Below, piece after piece: positions 22,722-34,590 of a stretch of DNA of 64,000 nt. The notes below the pieces were generated by a model. That model had not been told where the DNA came from and made no database searches. It saw nothing but the letters and a program-made list of their open reading frames with translations. Source of the DNA: Datura wrightii (Eukaryota > Streptophyta > Magnoliopsida > Solanales > Solanaceae); the NCBI GenBank assembly GCA_035772735.1, contig JASDFA010000007.1, forward strand, positions 81,107,501-81,171,500. The letters run 5' to 3'. Made by a program: the position numbers and the translations under genes. How positions within the stretch are numbered: the first letter of the stretch is position 1; every line of letters starts with the position of its first letter.

Positions 22722-25700
22722 TGTTACACACCGTAAGTTTCTAGCATGTAGTTGGCCTATTTGCATGTTGGTTGGAAGTTTTAGAATGCCTCGCGTCCGA
22801 GGAAAGGGCCCGGGGAAAGGCCGAACGAGTGCCAAGTTGGGATTTCACGAGAGGAGGTCGAACCGAGCTGCCAGAGGGGCAAAGTGGCACGGAGCCTCTA
22901 CCTCCGCGTTAGCCAATGTGGCACGGAGCCAATACGGCGCGTTGGCCAACGTGCCACGTTGCCTTGCATCCGGCTTAAAGTATATATAGGCCTCACCCTT
23001 AAACTTTATGTCATTTTCAATATATCTCACGACCAGAACAGAGGAAGGACGAAGGGTTTACATAATTTTCATCCGATTATGTCACTAAACGCCGTCCAAA
23101 TTCAAATTAACTTCGGGTATCGAAGTGTAAGACTGCAGGGAGCATTCCTACGGAGTTAGTTTCGTGAAATTCGCCCGGCGAATTATCATCCCGCCAAGCC
23201 AAAGTTGTTGGAATTGCTCCAAACTAGTGTCAATACAATCACAGACTTAAAGTAAGTATTTCTCTCTTCTAGATTCCCGAGAAATCACGAGTTCTTGATC
23301 GTCTTTCAATAATTTGAAGTATAATCAATATATATATATATATATAAAGTTATTGTTTTATTTGAATTTAGTAATGAAGATAGCTCTATTCTTCCGTTAA
23401 TGTGATTACAGTTGGGAAGAACAGTTGAATACCAGCCGAACCTTGCCAGTTAATTGGTAAACGGCGAATGAGGTATGTAAGGCTTAACTCTCGGCAAGTA
23501 TCCTAGTCGTACAGTGTTACGACTTATGTTCTCGAATAGAAGTAACGATCTCAGATGTTGCAGATGGTTTCTACCATAAGATTGTAATTTGATATGTTGT
23601 AATTAGTTGTTATTGATCTAGGTATATAAATATCAGATATGTGGCGATTAGCTGCTAACAGGGATTACAGTTACATAAATTCTGGTTAGCTGTTAGAATT
23701 CATATACAGATCGTACTATAGGACCCCTCGTTAAAAGGGGAGCAGGTTAAATGTGATTCAGGTATGACGCTATAGGAACTCTTTTATTCTCAGCTTTTTG
23801 GGATGGTAGACTTATATGTTCGTTGCCAGACCTAGACTTCAGAGGCTCGTAAGAGTTAGTAGCCTAAATCAGTTGGTTAAACGGTATGGGCAGGTAGGTG
23901 GTCTGACGACTAGTTGGCGCGCGCTTGTACTAGCAGGAAAGCATCCTTAGAGGTCATTAACGTTATCGCACGTTCAAGAACCAAAAATAGTGACAGAATA
24001 GGTATACTCCAGAGTTAGCGACACCAGGGTTCTCCAGTGTATTGAGTGATTGTACGTCGTCCCTTTATCCTTATAAGTGATTGTCAGTCTTAGTCGATTT
24101 AACAATTATCATGTAGAATGCCCAGCAAGACAGCCTAGCCGTCCAAGTCAAATAAACCCGTGGGTACTCCAAGGAGGGGTCCACATCAGTAGCCAGTGAA
24201 GGGCCAGTACCTAGCCGATTCTCGTAAGGTATTCATGTATAGAGTCCCAAGAGAGGGCCAGACTATATAGAATTGCCCATAAGACTGAGAATTTGCCATA
24301 GCAATATAGACCCTAGTGGGTTCAGACAAGGCCTAAGGGGTCAGTAGTAGTCTTCTAGTACAGTGTTTACCAAGTTAAGGAGATCGGTAATCTCCCTATA
24401 GAGAACTAGGGACCAATCGCCTAGAAGCAACTTTGACCAAGCCCAGCTCTATAGTTGTTTAATTAGAAAAATAAAGTAGTTAGCTGTCCACAACTCCACA
24501 GTTATGCATGAGCTACAGATGTCCGAGTAGAACATTCAGAGTATTGTTAGACTACCTCAGACCTCACTCTATTCAGCCCAGATTATTAGAGATCATGATC
24601 ACTATTAGGATCCTCTGATCAAATACGTGCACATGGTGTGCCTGTAGACAGTCATACAGATTATCCCAGAAGCGAGTAGCATTAGCATGAGGCCCAGAAG
24701 GCCAGATACGCTCTCGCTATATAGATAGATTTATTTGTCAGTTTCTCCAGTATAGTAATCCAGTATGACTCTAAGTAACGCGTGTCAGAAGTATGTGATT
24801 GTGTACAGTTATTGTTATCAGTTGAGACCTATATTTGCATTGTTTTAGGCTGGATTACCTGTATAGCTTCCGTGACCGCCCTAGGGTTAATAACTGTGTC
24901 GAATCATTCGCTAGAGGGCAAGGATACGTCGCTCTACGGAGCGGTATACCATCCACAAGGGATGAAGGTGGGGAGCCAGCTCCTCATATTTTGCCGTGGT
25001 TGGCCTATACAGACCCCCGCCGAGTGCTTGTGCTCGTGGTGTAGATATCAGGAGTCCTCCGGACTCAGGAACAACTATAGTCAGGGGCCCAGCAGGCCCA
25101 AGCTGCATACCCAGGGGATCGGCTGGAGGCTTATAGCTAGTAGGTGATTGGGTATGACCTGGATAGGGGTAAATAGATTGAGTTGTGCTCACTAGGGCTA
25201 ATGGGGGCCCGTGTGGGTTGTTATGTGTTGATTTCTCCTTCCGGCTTATGGGGGCTAGGCAAGGTTTATGTTATGTTGCTTTAGTTACTGATAGTTAGAC
25301 AGTAAGACGTTCTGTTTGTCAGGTATGACCCCTACCCTTCTTATTAAAGTTATGTTTAGTCCTAATTTTACTACTTCAGTCAGCTTTAGACCGCTTCCTT
25401 TACTTCAGCTATGGTTAGCTTTATTCCTTACTTTCAGTCATTTACAGCTATTTCTTTACATACTCGGTACATATTGTACTGACGCCCTTTCGGTGGCGCT
25501 GTATTACTTTCCCGTAGGTACAGATAGACGAGGAGCAGATCCCTCGTAGTTTCAGTCAGCCGCACAGAGCCATCAGCTCCTTTCTTCTGGAGCTTGTGCA
25601 ATAGTGGTTTACTTTTTTTTGTTTATATAGTATTGGTAGGCCGGGGCCCTGTCCCAACCATCTTATTACTCCTAGAGGCTTGCAGATTGTATCTTTTCCT

Positions 25701-25975
25701 TGTGGTTAGATGTATCGGCCGCGTGGGGCTGTAGGTGATTTAGATTATGTGTGTTGGCTGTGTGGGGCCTTGTTTACCTATTTATTTTTTCATAGGTGGC
25801 TATAGGCCTTGTCGGCCGAGGGTTGCATTTGTGGCCGCTATATAGCCCATTATTTTCTTGATTTTAGAGTTAGAGCCAGTCTTGCACCAGAGGTGCCTAG
25901 GCTCAGTCAGCTCAACAGTTCAGATCCTAGTAAGGCACTAGGTGCCAGTCATGCCTCCCAAGGCGGGGCATGACA
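22722..25975 (+). repeat. 5' LTR of the 22722-39696 element
   Basis: Starts TGTTACACACC and ends GGGGCATGACA. A TATA-like TATATATA lies at 22981-22988 after a CpG-rich U3 holding GTGCCACG and CACGGAGCC motifs. A (TA)n microsatellite of about 18 bp lies at 23329-23346. Open frames on both strands are shared with the 3' LTR, but their differences are mostly amino-acid changing. Confidence 0.9.
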
Positions 25976-25979
25976 AACT

Positions 25980-25991
25980 TGGTATCAGAGC
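25980..25991 (+). promoter_or_regulatory. tRNA-iMet primer binding site
   Basis: TGGTATCAGAGC, four bases after the LTR end. Confidence 0.9.
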
Positions 25992-27957
25992 AGGTCGTAT
26001 CCCAAGAGTCTGCAAATCGTGCTACATAGAGTCTTGTCTATGGATGTGTTGTGCACCACATACTATAGGCAGGAGGCTGCAAGGCATGATATGATGGTTA
26101 CCCTTTCTTCTTCTTAGATCGTGCTATAGAGAAAAATTGTATAGGGTTAAGTCCTTAAGTTTTCCCCTGTTATGTCTGTCTAGGGTAACGTTTAATATAA
26201 GACAGACACCAGCCAGTTGCAAGCTAACTACAGTAGCAGGAGGAGGTATCATTAAGACGCCACAGCTGGGAGATAGTTAGCCTAAGGACGGGAGCGAACG
26301 TCCTCGATCTCCCTAATACTCTCCCGAGGTACCAGGAACCTCACATTGTGATACATCTATTAGCACCGTCCCCAGTTTATGTTTATAACCTCAGAGTAGG
26401 AAGTGAGGAGTATAGCATATATATGAGTTAACTTATCTATTGGATATACAAGATCTGATCAAGACGATAGTTAATATTAGATTACCTGATGGATGTGAGA
26501 AAGAGAGGGAAAAGCAGGATCCCCACCTCCATCCTTTTGAATGTTGTACAGTTCCATATTCCCGTTTCATTGTGGTAAGAAAAGGCTATTCCTACCTCTT
26601 AGTTTTGTTTCCAGTATAGAAAAGGGCGTAAGAATTGAGGCAATGTTTCCCGGAGTAAATAGCAAGAGAAGGTTGGATTTGTTAGCTCCAGAAAGTGTTC
26701 GGAAAAGGTAGAGAGCCCCAATGTTTATGTATGTTGTCCAGACCTTCACAGTAAAAAGTTAGAAAAACGGGTAAGACTAGCAGCTTACTCGAAGTGTGCG
26801 TAAGAAATCCATCTGTGATATACCCCCAGTAATAGTCAAGTTCAAGTCAGAAAAAAAGGTTGAATCTACCATAGCATGTTAATGACGACAGGATATGCCT
26901 GCATGATAATGGTTATGATCTTAGTTGCGATATCGAAAGACAGGGAGGTGATATGGATAAAATGGGTCTGACTGCAAGCCAGAAGAAGTATAGGCCGAAA
27001 CTTGGCCGGTAACCTTATTGACAGTGTAAGACAGGTACCATGAACCCCAGAGCTCAGTCTAAGGAAGGTAAGGAGGAAAAGCACGAATATCAGACTTTGG
27101 GGGAATCAGAATCACCTCCAGGTTGATAGAACATCGCATATTGAGGACCAAGCCCTCAGGCTAATAGTTAAGAGATAGTAAGGTTGTAGCCTAAGAATGT
27201 TGCAGTACGTTCGCCTAAGGGAAAGGTAAGAGAGTGCCGACACGGAGACTCTAATCTAGTGCGGCTTGGAAACAAGGCCCAATGGATAGTTACGGGCCTT
27301 CAATATAACAACAAACAAGGTCACAAGGTCTGGATGTTGACCTCATGTTCCAAGGGTGGCAGAACTTCCAATAGCAGACCATAGCTAAGGTGCATGTGTT
27401 CGTTGCTCCCAGAAGTTAACGAAAATGCAATGGGATGGTACGAGAGGACAGGAGATATCATTAAATTATAGAAGCAGAGCCCCAGTGATAGGCCAGAAAA
27501 GGTATAATAGCAGGGACCGAGTTATTTAATGTAAGAGATGGTCATGTCTTCAAGGGAGTGGAGAATAATTAATATGAATACAGTCTCAGAGTTATCTCAC
27601 AGCAGGTGCAGCCTGACCTTATTTGAGTCAGTATAATAAGACCAATGAGGTCAATTCATGCCTCACCAGATGAAATTATGTCGCCATTAAGACTTATGTC
27701 AGGTTAAATACCCTAGAAGTAGAGGGAGTGCATGGAGCCTCAGTGTTTGATAAACTCCGACAGAGGGGCGCAATCTACAATTAGATTTTAGGAAAGAATG
27801 TTAGAACAGACAGTGACATATGTTAACTTAAGCACAGTTCCTTGCATCCTAATTGGTGGTCAAGTGGAATATACAACTCAAACTCTCGAGGCCCACCATA
27901 AATGAAAGTAGAGGCTTTCTAGAGGATAACTTCAGGAAGATATAGAGAACCTGGACA
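25992..27957 (+). other. Internal non-coding region of the non-autonomous element
   Basis: Sits where gag, protease, reverse transcriptase and RNase H would be. I find none of their conserved blocks in any frame, so this is replacement or highly decayed sequence. Confidence 0.5.
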
Positions 27958-28440
27958 TGTTAAAATAGGCAAAAGGAAAAGTTAAAGCTTATCAGGGAAT
28001 GTCTGCTGACTACTCAGAGCCGCCAGAAATCTTATGCTGATGTGCTGCGGAGAAACCTAGAGTTTAGTGTGGGTGACTGGGTATCCCTAAAGGTTTCACC
28101 GACGAAGGGTTTGGCAAGATTTGGTAAGAAAAGCAAGCTCAACCCAAGGTTTATTGGGCCTTATCAGATTCGCCGAAGGATAGGCCATTAGAACCCGTTC
28201 ACCCAGTTTTCCATGTATCAATGCTGAGAAAGTGTATAGGAGATCCCTTTCAGATTGTCCCAGTCCAAGAGGTTCAAATCACAGAGGAGTTAGCTTATGA
28301 AGAAGCTCCAATATCCATACTAGACCGGCAGATCCATAGACTGAGAATTAAAGATGTTGCTTCTGTCAAGGTGTTGTGGCGGAAATAAGAACCAAGAGGA
28401 GATGACCGGGGAAGCAGAAGATGATATGAAAGCCAGATAT
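27958..28440 (+). pseudogene. Integrase C-terminal tail (chromovirus pol remnant)
   Basis: The frame gives KLIRECL-like sequence, then SRQKSYADVLRRNLEFSVGD, WVSLKVSPTKG, FGKKSKLNPRFIGPYQIRRR (the GPY/F module), then after a small deletion and frameshift FHVSMLRKCIGDPFQIVP and SILDRQIHRLRIKDVASVKV, ending LWRK and TAA. This is the integrase C-terminal domain and following chromodomain-position tail of Tekay/Del-type elements. Everything upstream in pol is missing. The nested Athila-like element inserted about 50 bp downstream. Confidence 0.8.
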
Positions 28441-28492
28441 CCTCAGTTAATTTAGACTTAGTCAGATTGTGCAGCCAGAGGTATGTTGATAT

Positions 28493-30011
28493 TGATCACG
28501 GGCAAAATAGCATGCCCGAGATACGCTTTATACCTTAATTTAGTCTTGTTTATCTAAGTTATTTTACATACTTTCATGTGATTTTATATAAATGTGAATA
28601 TATGTACTAACAAACATGATTAGTCCTTGTTTTGTAGGTTTCAAGGATTTTGAGGAACTAATTCACAAGTTGGTGAATAGGAAGGAATGGAGTGGAAGCA
28701 AGTGGCGAAAGTCGGCAAGGAGCATGCCTTGGCAAGGCTGGCCGCGCCAGGCAGCGTGCCACGCTGTCCGTGTGCCGTGCCCAGCGCTGTGCCACGCTAG
28801 GCCAGCTGCGCGCCAGCAGCATGCCAATGCGCTGCATGAGCAGCGTGTCACGTTGGCCAGCGCAGTGACCCTCGGCAGCTTGGTTTCCAGAGGCACTTTC
28901 CAGAGAGCTTTCGCGTTGCCTCTGTGTCACGGAGGCAGTGCTCCGCGATACACTCCATGACACGGAGCCGTTCCATTTCAGGATAAATTATGCACGTTTT
29001 CCATTTACTATAAATAGGACCCTTAGCTCCTAAAATCATTGGGTCACGATTTTATTCTGAAAAACCACCTAGGAGTGAAGGTAGAAGTGGGAGAACTCAT
29101 CTAGGGTTTATCAAATTCCCTTCTCATCTACCAAATTCATGTAAGTATGTTAGTTTAGTATTAGTTAATTGTAGTTTTACGAACATGAATGGCAAGAACC
29201 CTTCCTCTAGGGTTGAAGCCATGAATTATGATTGTGCTTTTATGAAATTGTTTTGGAATTAAGTTATTGATTGTTGTTTTCATCTTGCATTCTGGATTGT
29301 TGGTTGTTTTTATGATTGATCACCATGAAAGCATATTTGTTAGCTTGATTAATAGCTTGAGAAAGCATTACCTAGGTCAGGACATGAGAATGTAAGGAGC
29401 ATGTTTGTATCTCGTGAGATATATTATGTCAGGATAGAAATATACCTCACACCGTGCTTGGTTGACACACGGGGGTTATGAAAGACCAACTTGGGATGTC
29501 ACATCACCACTCGAAGAAGTAGTTGTGAGGCTAAGTTGAGTTAAATGGTTATACGTACGAAAGTCCCTAATCGTTTTCCTGTAAACCACAACATAATTGA
29601 TTGCCCGCGACTAGAAAATTAAACTCCTCGCTCACAATGATACAGTGAGGCTAGATTGCCGTGTTTAGAGGCTCGAAAGACCATGAACATGCAATTCTAA
29701 TTATGTGAAATAACAATTGATAGTTCCATGCTTAACCCATTGCAAATCGTAGTATCGCATGATTAATTGGTTTTAACTCTATGTTGCTCCTAGAGTGATT
29801 TCAGAATATCTCGTTGACCCAAACTTAGACTTAATTAATCTCAATCGAAAATGTCTATAACCAACACTTGAGGTATTTAAGATCACACTAGAAATGGATA
29901 GTTAGAGGAATGGGTCCAGTCCCTGTGGGTTCGACAATCCGGTTCTTAAAAATAGCCACTATATTACTTGCACAACCCGTACACATGCGGACGCGCGAAT
30001 CGGGCACGTCA
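28493..30011 (+). repeat. 5' LTR of the nested Athila-like element
   Basis: Starts TGATCACGGGCAAAATAGCA and ends GGGCACGTCA. A GC-rich U3 segment (28700-28970) with repeated GTGCCACGC and CACGGAGCC precedes TATAAATA at 29009-29016. It lacks a 76-bp segment present in the 3' LTR. Confidence 0.9.
29009..29016 (+). promoter_or_regulatory. TATA box of the Athila-like LTR
   Basis: TATAAATA in CTATAAATAGG, repeated in the 3' LTR at 35183-35190. The best promoter candidate in the window. Confidence 0.65.
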
Positions 30012-30017
30012 AGTTTT

Positions 30018-30035
30018 TGGCGCCGTTGCCGGGGA
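30018..30035 (+). promoter_or_regulatory. Athila-type primer binding site (intact)
   Basis: TGGCGCCGTTGCCGGGGA, complementary to a tRNA 3' end (tRNA-Asp is usual for Athila), six bases after the LTR. Confidence 0.9.
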
Positions 30036-30149
30036 CTCGGCGAAGTTTTGATAATTTATCTATTTTTGTGTGATTTGTGAAATTTCCTTAAGTGTTGAAA
30101 AACTTGGTCTTAGTCTGTTTATTTGCAGGTGACAGGTTGTCCTGCCGAG

Positions 30150-32552
30150 CTGGCTAGAAATAGAGAGCTTGTGGAACCGTTGCTTGAACCTGAACGTCAA
30201 ATCCATTTGCGAAGGAGAGTATCTCTTGAGCAAAAGCTGAAGAGACTTCAAGAAAAGGTACAACAACAACCACCCACGGGACAAGCACAATTGTCATAAG
30301 AAGCAATGGCAGCTAGACCAGTTCGCGAAGTGGCAATCCCACTAGCGACGAATGTGACCTCTAGCATCCGTAAATCGGAGCCTGGAGTGCACTTTGAGCT
30401 TAAACAGAACATGGTGCAGCTGTTACATTCTAGTGGTCAATTCACTGGGATGGCACATGAGGACCCGCAGCAGCACTTACAGAGCTTTTTAGAGATTAGT
30501 GACACGTTTGTCCCCACCGGCGTGTCCACAGATTATGTCCGAATGACCCTCTTCCCATTTTCACTGTTGGGAGAGGCGAAGAAGTGGCTGAAGGCTGAGC
30601 CACCGAACTCCATAACTTCATGGAATGACTTGGCTAAGAAGTTCCTTATCAGATTCTTCCCCTCAGGCAAAACTGCAAGGTTGAGAAATGAAATACTTAG
30701 TTTCAAGCAGAGGCCTGATGAGAACTTATATATGGCTTGGGAAAGATTCAAGTCATTGTTAAGAGATTGCCCCCATCACCAGCAATCAAATGAAGTGCTG
30801 GCTCATACCTTTGTAGAAAGTCTAGACCCACACACAAAAATATTACTAGACTCTGCATCGGGTAGGCAAGCCTTGGATAAGACATATGATGAGTTGTACA
30901 CTTTGTTGAACAGAATTGCATAAGGAAATCCAGAGTGGCACAACGAGTCATCGAGGAGGGCAGGAAACAGATCGGGGTTGATAGAAGTAGATGGTTTGAA
31001 TGCCTTGGCAGCACAGTTAGCTTCGTTCCAGCATCAAATGATGACTCAGTTCAATAAACTGAGTATGAACCAACGCCAGGGCCAGGTTAATGCAGTTCAG
31101 CAAGCTCCGAGTTGGTGTGAAATTTGTGGTAATAATGGGCACCATGCAGAATCTTGTGGAGCCAATCCGGAGTCAGTCAATTTTGTTAGTAATGTACAGC
31201 GCAACAATCAGAATTTTGAAACCCGTTACAACAGAAATTGGCAGGGCCACCCAAATTGTTTTTGGGGTGGTAACCAAAAACAAAATTATATGCAACCTCA
31301 ACAGTAGCAGTATCAGCAGAATAAGCAGAATGATGGGCAATTGAGTAGCAACATTGAGGAAACATTGCAGAAAATCATGGAGACCCAGACTCAGTTAGTG
31401 GAAAATCAGGCGAGGATGGCAACAGACTTAATGAATCAGCAAGTAGCCACCCGAAATCTTGAAAAACAAGTGGGCCAGATAGCAGCTGCTCAAAACATGA
31501 GATCGCAGGGGGGATTACCAAGCAACACCGATCCTAACCCCCGGCAGATCAATGCCATCAGTTTGAGAAGCGGTAAGCAATTAGCTGATGCAGTGCCAAA
31601 AGAGCTGAGGAAGGAGGTGCAGCTGGAGTTGGTTAGACCAGGACCATCCATCAACATGGGAGATAATCAGAGTGCTGGGGAACAAAATGCACAACTTCCA
31701 TTGTATCCAGCACAAAGACCACCACCACCATTCCCTCAGAAATTCAGAAAGAGCAAGGAAGAGGAATGCTTCAAAAAGTTCTTTGAGAGCTTCAAAGAAC
31801 TTCACATAAATTTGCCTCTTATTGATGTCTTGCAGGGAATGCCCAAGTATGCTAAATACTTGAAGGACGTGATGGCGAACAAAGTGAGATTGGTGGATGT
31901 CCATACTGTAGCACTGACTGAGGAGTGCAGTCACAGGGTATTGAGCAAAATGCCGAAGAAGCTCAAAGACCCAGGGAGTTTTACCCTCCCCATACAAATT
32001 GGTAAAGCTGAGGTGCTACGAGCTTTGTGTGACTTAGGGGCAGCAGTCAATGTAATGCCCCTATCCTTATTCAACACCTTGGGGTTGGGAAAACCGAGGC
32101 CGACAAGGTTGATGCTCCAGCTGGCTGACAAGTCGCGAGTGACACCTGATGGAATAATAGAGGACCTTCTCATCAAATTAGGTAAGTTCATTATACCTGC
32201 TGATTTTATTGTCTTAGATTTTCAGGTTGATGACCAGGTACCCCTGATCTTGGGACGGCCATTCTTGGCCACTGGAGGAGCGGTGATTGATTTGAAAGCA
32301 GGGACCCTGAAAATGAGGGTTGAGGATGAAGAAGAAATCTTCCGCGTTTACCAAGAAATGAACCCATTTGCACACTACAGAAACCTTTGTCAGGTTAGTG
32401 TGTTGGCAGAGGATAAGTGTGGGGTGGAGGATTCCACAGGTGCAGGGCCAAAGGCAATTACAAGTGTTCATCCCGAGTCTGATAAAGGGCTTCAAATTGA
32501 GAAAAAGTTGGAGAAAGAGAGGAACAGAGTGGAGGCTGTTTCCTCTAAATAG
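30150..32552 (+). pseudogene. Athila-like gag-protease polyprotein, single frame with three stops
   Basis: One frame runs 801 codons from a CTG at 30150 (probable lost ATG; the first in-frame ATG now is 30306) to the stop at 32550. It is interrupted only by TAA 30297, TAA 30921 and TAG 31305, with no frameshift. Order of domains: charged N-terminus; gag capsid (GMAHEDPQQHLQSFLEISDT at about residue 105 to LYTLLNRIA); zinc knuckle CEICGNNGHHAESC, an exact CX2CX4HX4C (about 31118-31160); a coiled-coil stretch; the linker NAISLRSGKQL; PPPPFPQK; then an aspartic protease with ALCDLGAAVNVMP (about 32020-32060) and LGRPFLATGGAVID. Gag assembles the particle; the protease matures it. The frame ends soon after the protease (VEAVSSK-stop) and no polymerase follows. 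It is the best preserved coding region in the window, but the stops make it inactive unless read through. Confidence 0.9.
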
Positions 32553-32628
32553 CAAAAGAAAAGGAGATGGTTCTCGAAAGAGAACCCAGGTATGAGGATG
32601 TCCTGAAAAGGATAGTCCACGTCGAGCT

Positions 32629-32670
32629 ACGACGTAAAATAAGGCGCTACTTGGGAGGCAACCCAAGGGT
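32629..32670 (+). other. Post-protease GGGAGGCAACCC hairpin, copy A
   Basis: Begins about 75 bases after the gag-pro stop. CTTGGGAGGCAACCCAAG (32650-32667) forms a perfect 6-bp stem with an AGGCAA loop and is preceded by AAGGCGCT. Two related copies lie at the same place in the other Athila-like element (60689-60815). Confidence 0.75.
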
Positions 32671-34553
32671 ACCACAAGTACCATTTTTATTTCTTGCATT
32701 TTTGTTGATTTTGTTTATTTTTCATCTTGTGTTGTTTTTGGTGGAAAGTTAAGCACAGATGGAGGGGAAGTCTGAGTACCCGTGGAGGAGGAAGCTAAAA
32801 AGCATGGACGATAAAAAGTGTGGGGTCGACACACACTTGTGCAAAGTTGAAGAAAATCATGCTATTAGCTAGGCCTAAAGGCCTCAGGGAGTATTTCTCA
32901 CCCTTTTTAAATTTTAATTTGATGCTATGAGGACATAGCATGATTTAAGTGTGGGGTGAGGGAAATTTCAAGGGAAATTTCAAAATTTTCTGTGCTTAAC
33001 GATTTTGGTGAATGTAATGCTTGTGCAAAAGTTGGTGAGAAATTTGAAAATTTTGAAAATTTTTTGTGAATTAAGCAAGACTTCATCACCCGTTGGTTTT
33101 TCTTTTTAATTCTTTTCCGACGGGGGGTCTTTGAACCGAAGAATAAATTTTTTTTTCTTTTTCTTTGTCTGTATATAATTTTTTAGTCATAGTTAGAGAC
33201 TGTTTCCAACGATGGATGGATGACGACCGTCTTGAGGAAAATTAGTCGATAGGTTTTGGGTTTTTAAAACCATAACTAATTGGTGCTTGAGGTTCTTTTT
33301 ATGTGCTATACGTTATTGTAAGATGCAAGTATGTTCGGTGTGAAGCATGCAGGTGTATAACTTTGTGTGAGACGCTTAAGCTCTTGAATTTGACTCAATA
33401 TGATTGAAGCTTAATTCTGAATTCTTGTGATTAGCTGAGTAAGAGTCTGATGAATGTGTCTTGAATTGAGCATGTGCCATGAGTGTAAGATTTTTGAGTA
33501 TTCTGTGCTATTGTGGATTGTCTAGAACTTGCCTGGTGTGTTTATAAAATGAAATGAAGGATGTGAATTGTAGGAGATGATTTAGGAATTTTTTTCGAAT
33601 GAACCAATTCGTATCCCTCATTTTACCTACCTTGGAAAGATTAATCCTAGTTAGCCCCATTGAGCCTTGAGCCTATTCTTTAATAGCTGCAACATAAGCT
33701 TAATCCTTTTTCTTTCATTAGCCTTGTGTTTGATCCAAAACTCCTGAGCGCTTGAGAAAAAAAAAAACGAAGGAGTAAGGGAATGAGAAGAATAAAAAGA
33801 AAGGAAAAGTAGCAAGTTGTAGAAGTGAGAAAAGGACAAAGGTGCACTTGTGTGAAAATGGTTGATTATTAGTAAGGAGCAAGAAAACAAATTAATGAAA
33901 AATTATTTATAGAGCTCCTTACTAATAAGTTAAAAGTGCCTAAAGAAATGGGGGTACATAAGACGAACAAGAAAGATGAAAGGAGAAAAAGGTGAAGTAA
34001 GGGAAGGGAAGTTCGTAATGAGGGCGTAATGTATTAAAAGCGCTTGGGAAAGTTAGTCACTATTATTGGCCAGAATAGTACCTTCCTGTCCCTTAGCTTA
34101 CATTACAACCCATTAAGTCCTACTTGATCTTACATTCACACATCCTTAAATGAGTGGAATCAAACACTAAGGGCAAGCTTATGGGTCATTACATGATGCA
34201 TGTGAATTCTTTGTGAGAGTGAGTGAAATTCTATTTATTCACCCACACATGTTATGATGTACAAATGATTTTTGCGTGTGATTGGGTAACTCTATTTCGG
34301 TGAGGGGCACATGTTGAATGAAGGATATAATTCATGTGGGATTTCTTAATCAGTTGATTTGCATGAGTTTGCTAAGATTGAGAGTCGATTCTTGAGGTTA
34401 AGAGGTCTTAGCATCGTTGTATTTCATCTCGGTGATTAAATTGTGTATGCTCTATTTGTAGCTTGTTATCTTACGTAATCATTATAGCCGTGACTTGAAT
34501 TATCTTGCTAAATTAGTTATGTGGGAGTCTCCATATGCATGTTATGTAAAAGG
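32671..34553 (+). other. Non-coding 3' region of the Athila-like element
   Basis: About 1.9 kb without a gene. AAGTGTGGGG, the core of the true polypurine tract at 34578, also occurs at 32816 and 32947. A poly-A run lies near 33758-33769. No second ORF like that at 62292 was recognised. Confidence 0.55.
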
Positions 34554-34590
34554 TTGTTCGAGGACGAACAAGGCTTTAAGTGTGGGGTTG
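34554..34590 (+). promoter_or_regulatory. Hairpin and polypurine tract before the 3' LTR
   Basis: TTGTTCG-AGGA-CGAACAA (34554-34571) is a perfect 7-bp stem. It is followed at 34578 by AAGTGTGGGGTTG, abutting the LTR start at 34591. Confidence 0.75.

Noticed and set aside
24911..25192. Antisense open frame of 93-116 codons present in both 3.25-kb LTRs (also 38635-38985)
   Set aside because: The two copies differ at about 16 of 90 residues, so most DNA differences change the protein. That is what neutral drift gives, not selection, and there is no recognisable domain.
28616..28963. Overlapping open frames on both strands in the GC-rich U3 of the Athila-like LTR (and 34756-35137)
   Set aside because: They are low-complexity A/R/H/S-rich products of a GTGCCACGC-rich repeat. 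They are open on both strands because stops are rare in GC-rich sequence.
31581..32699. Long minus-strand open frames of 86-161 codons
   Set aside because: They lie opposite the gag-protease frame, which carries all the recognisable domains; they are shadows.
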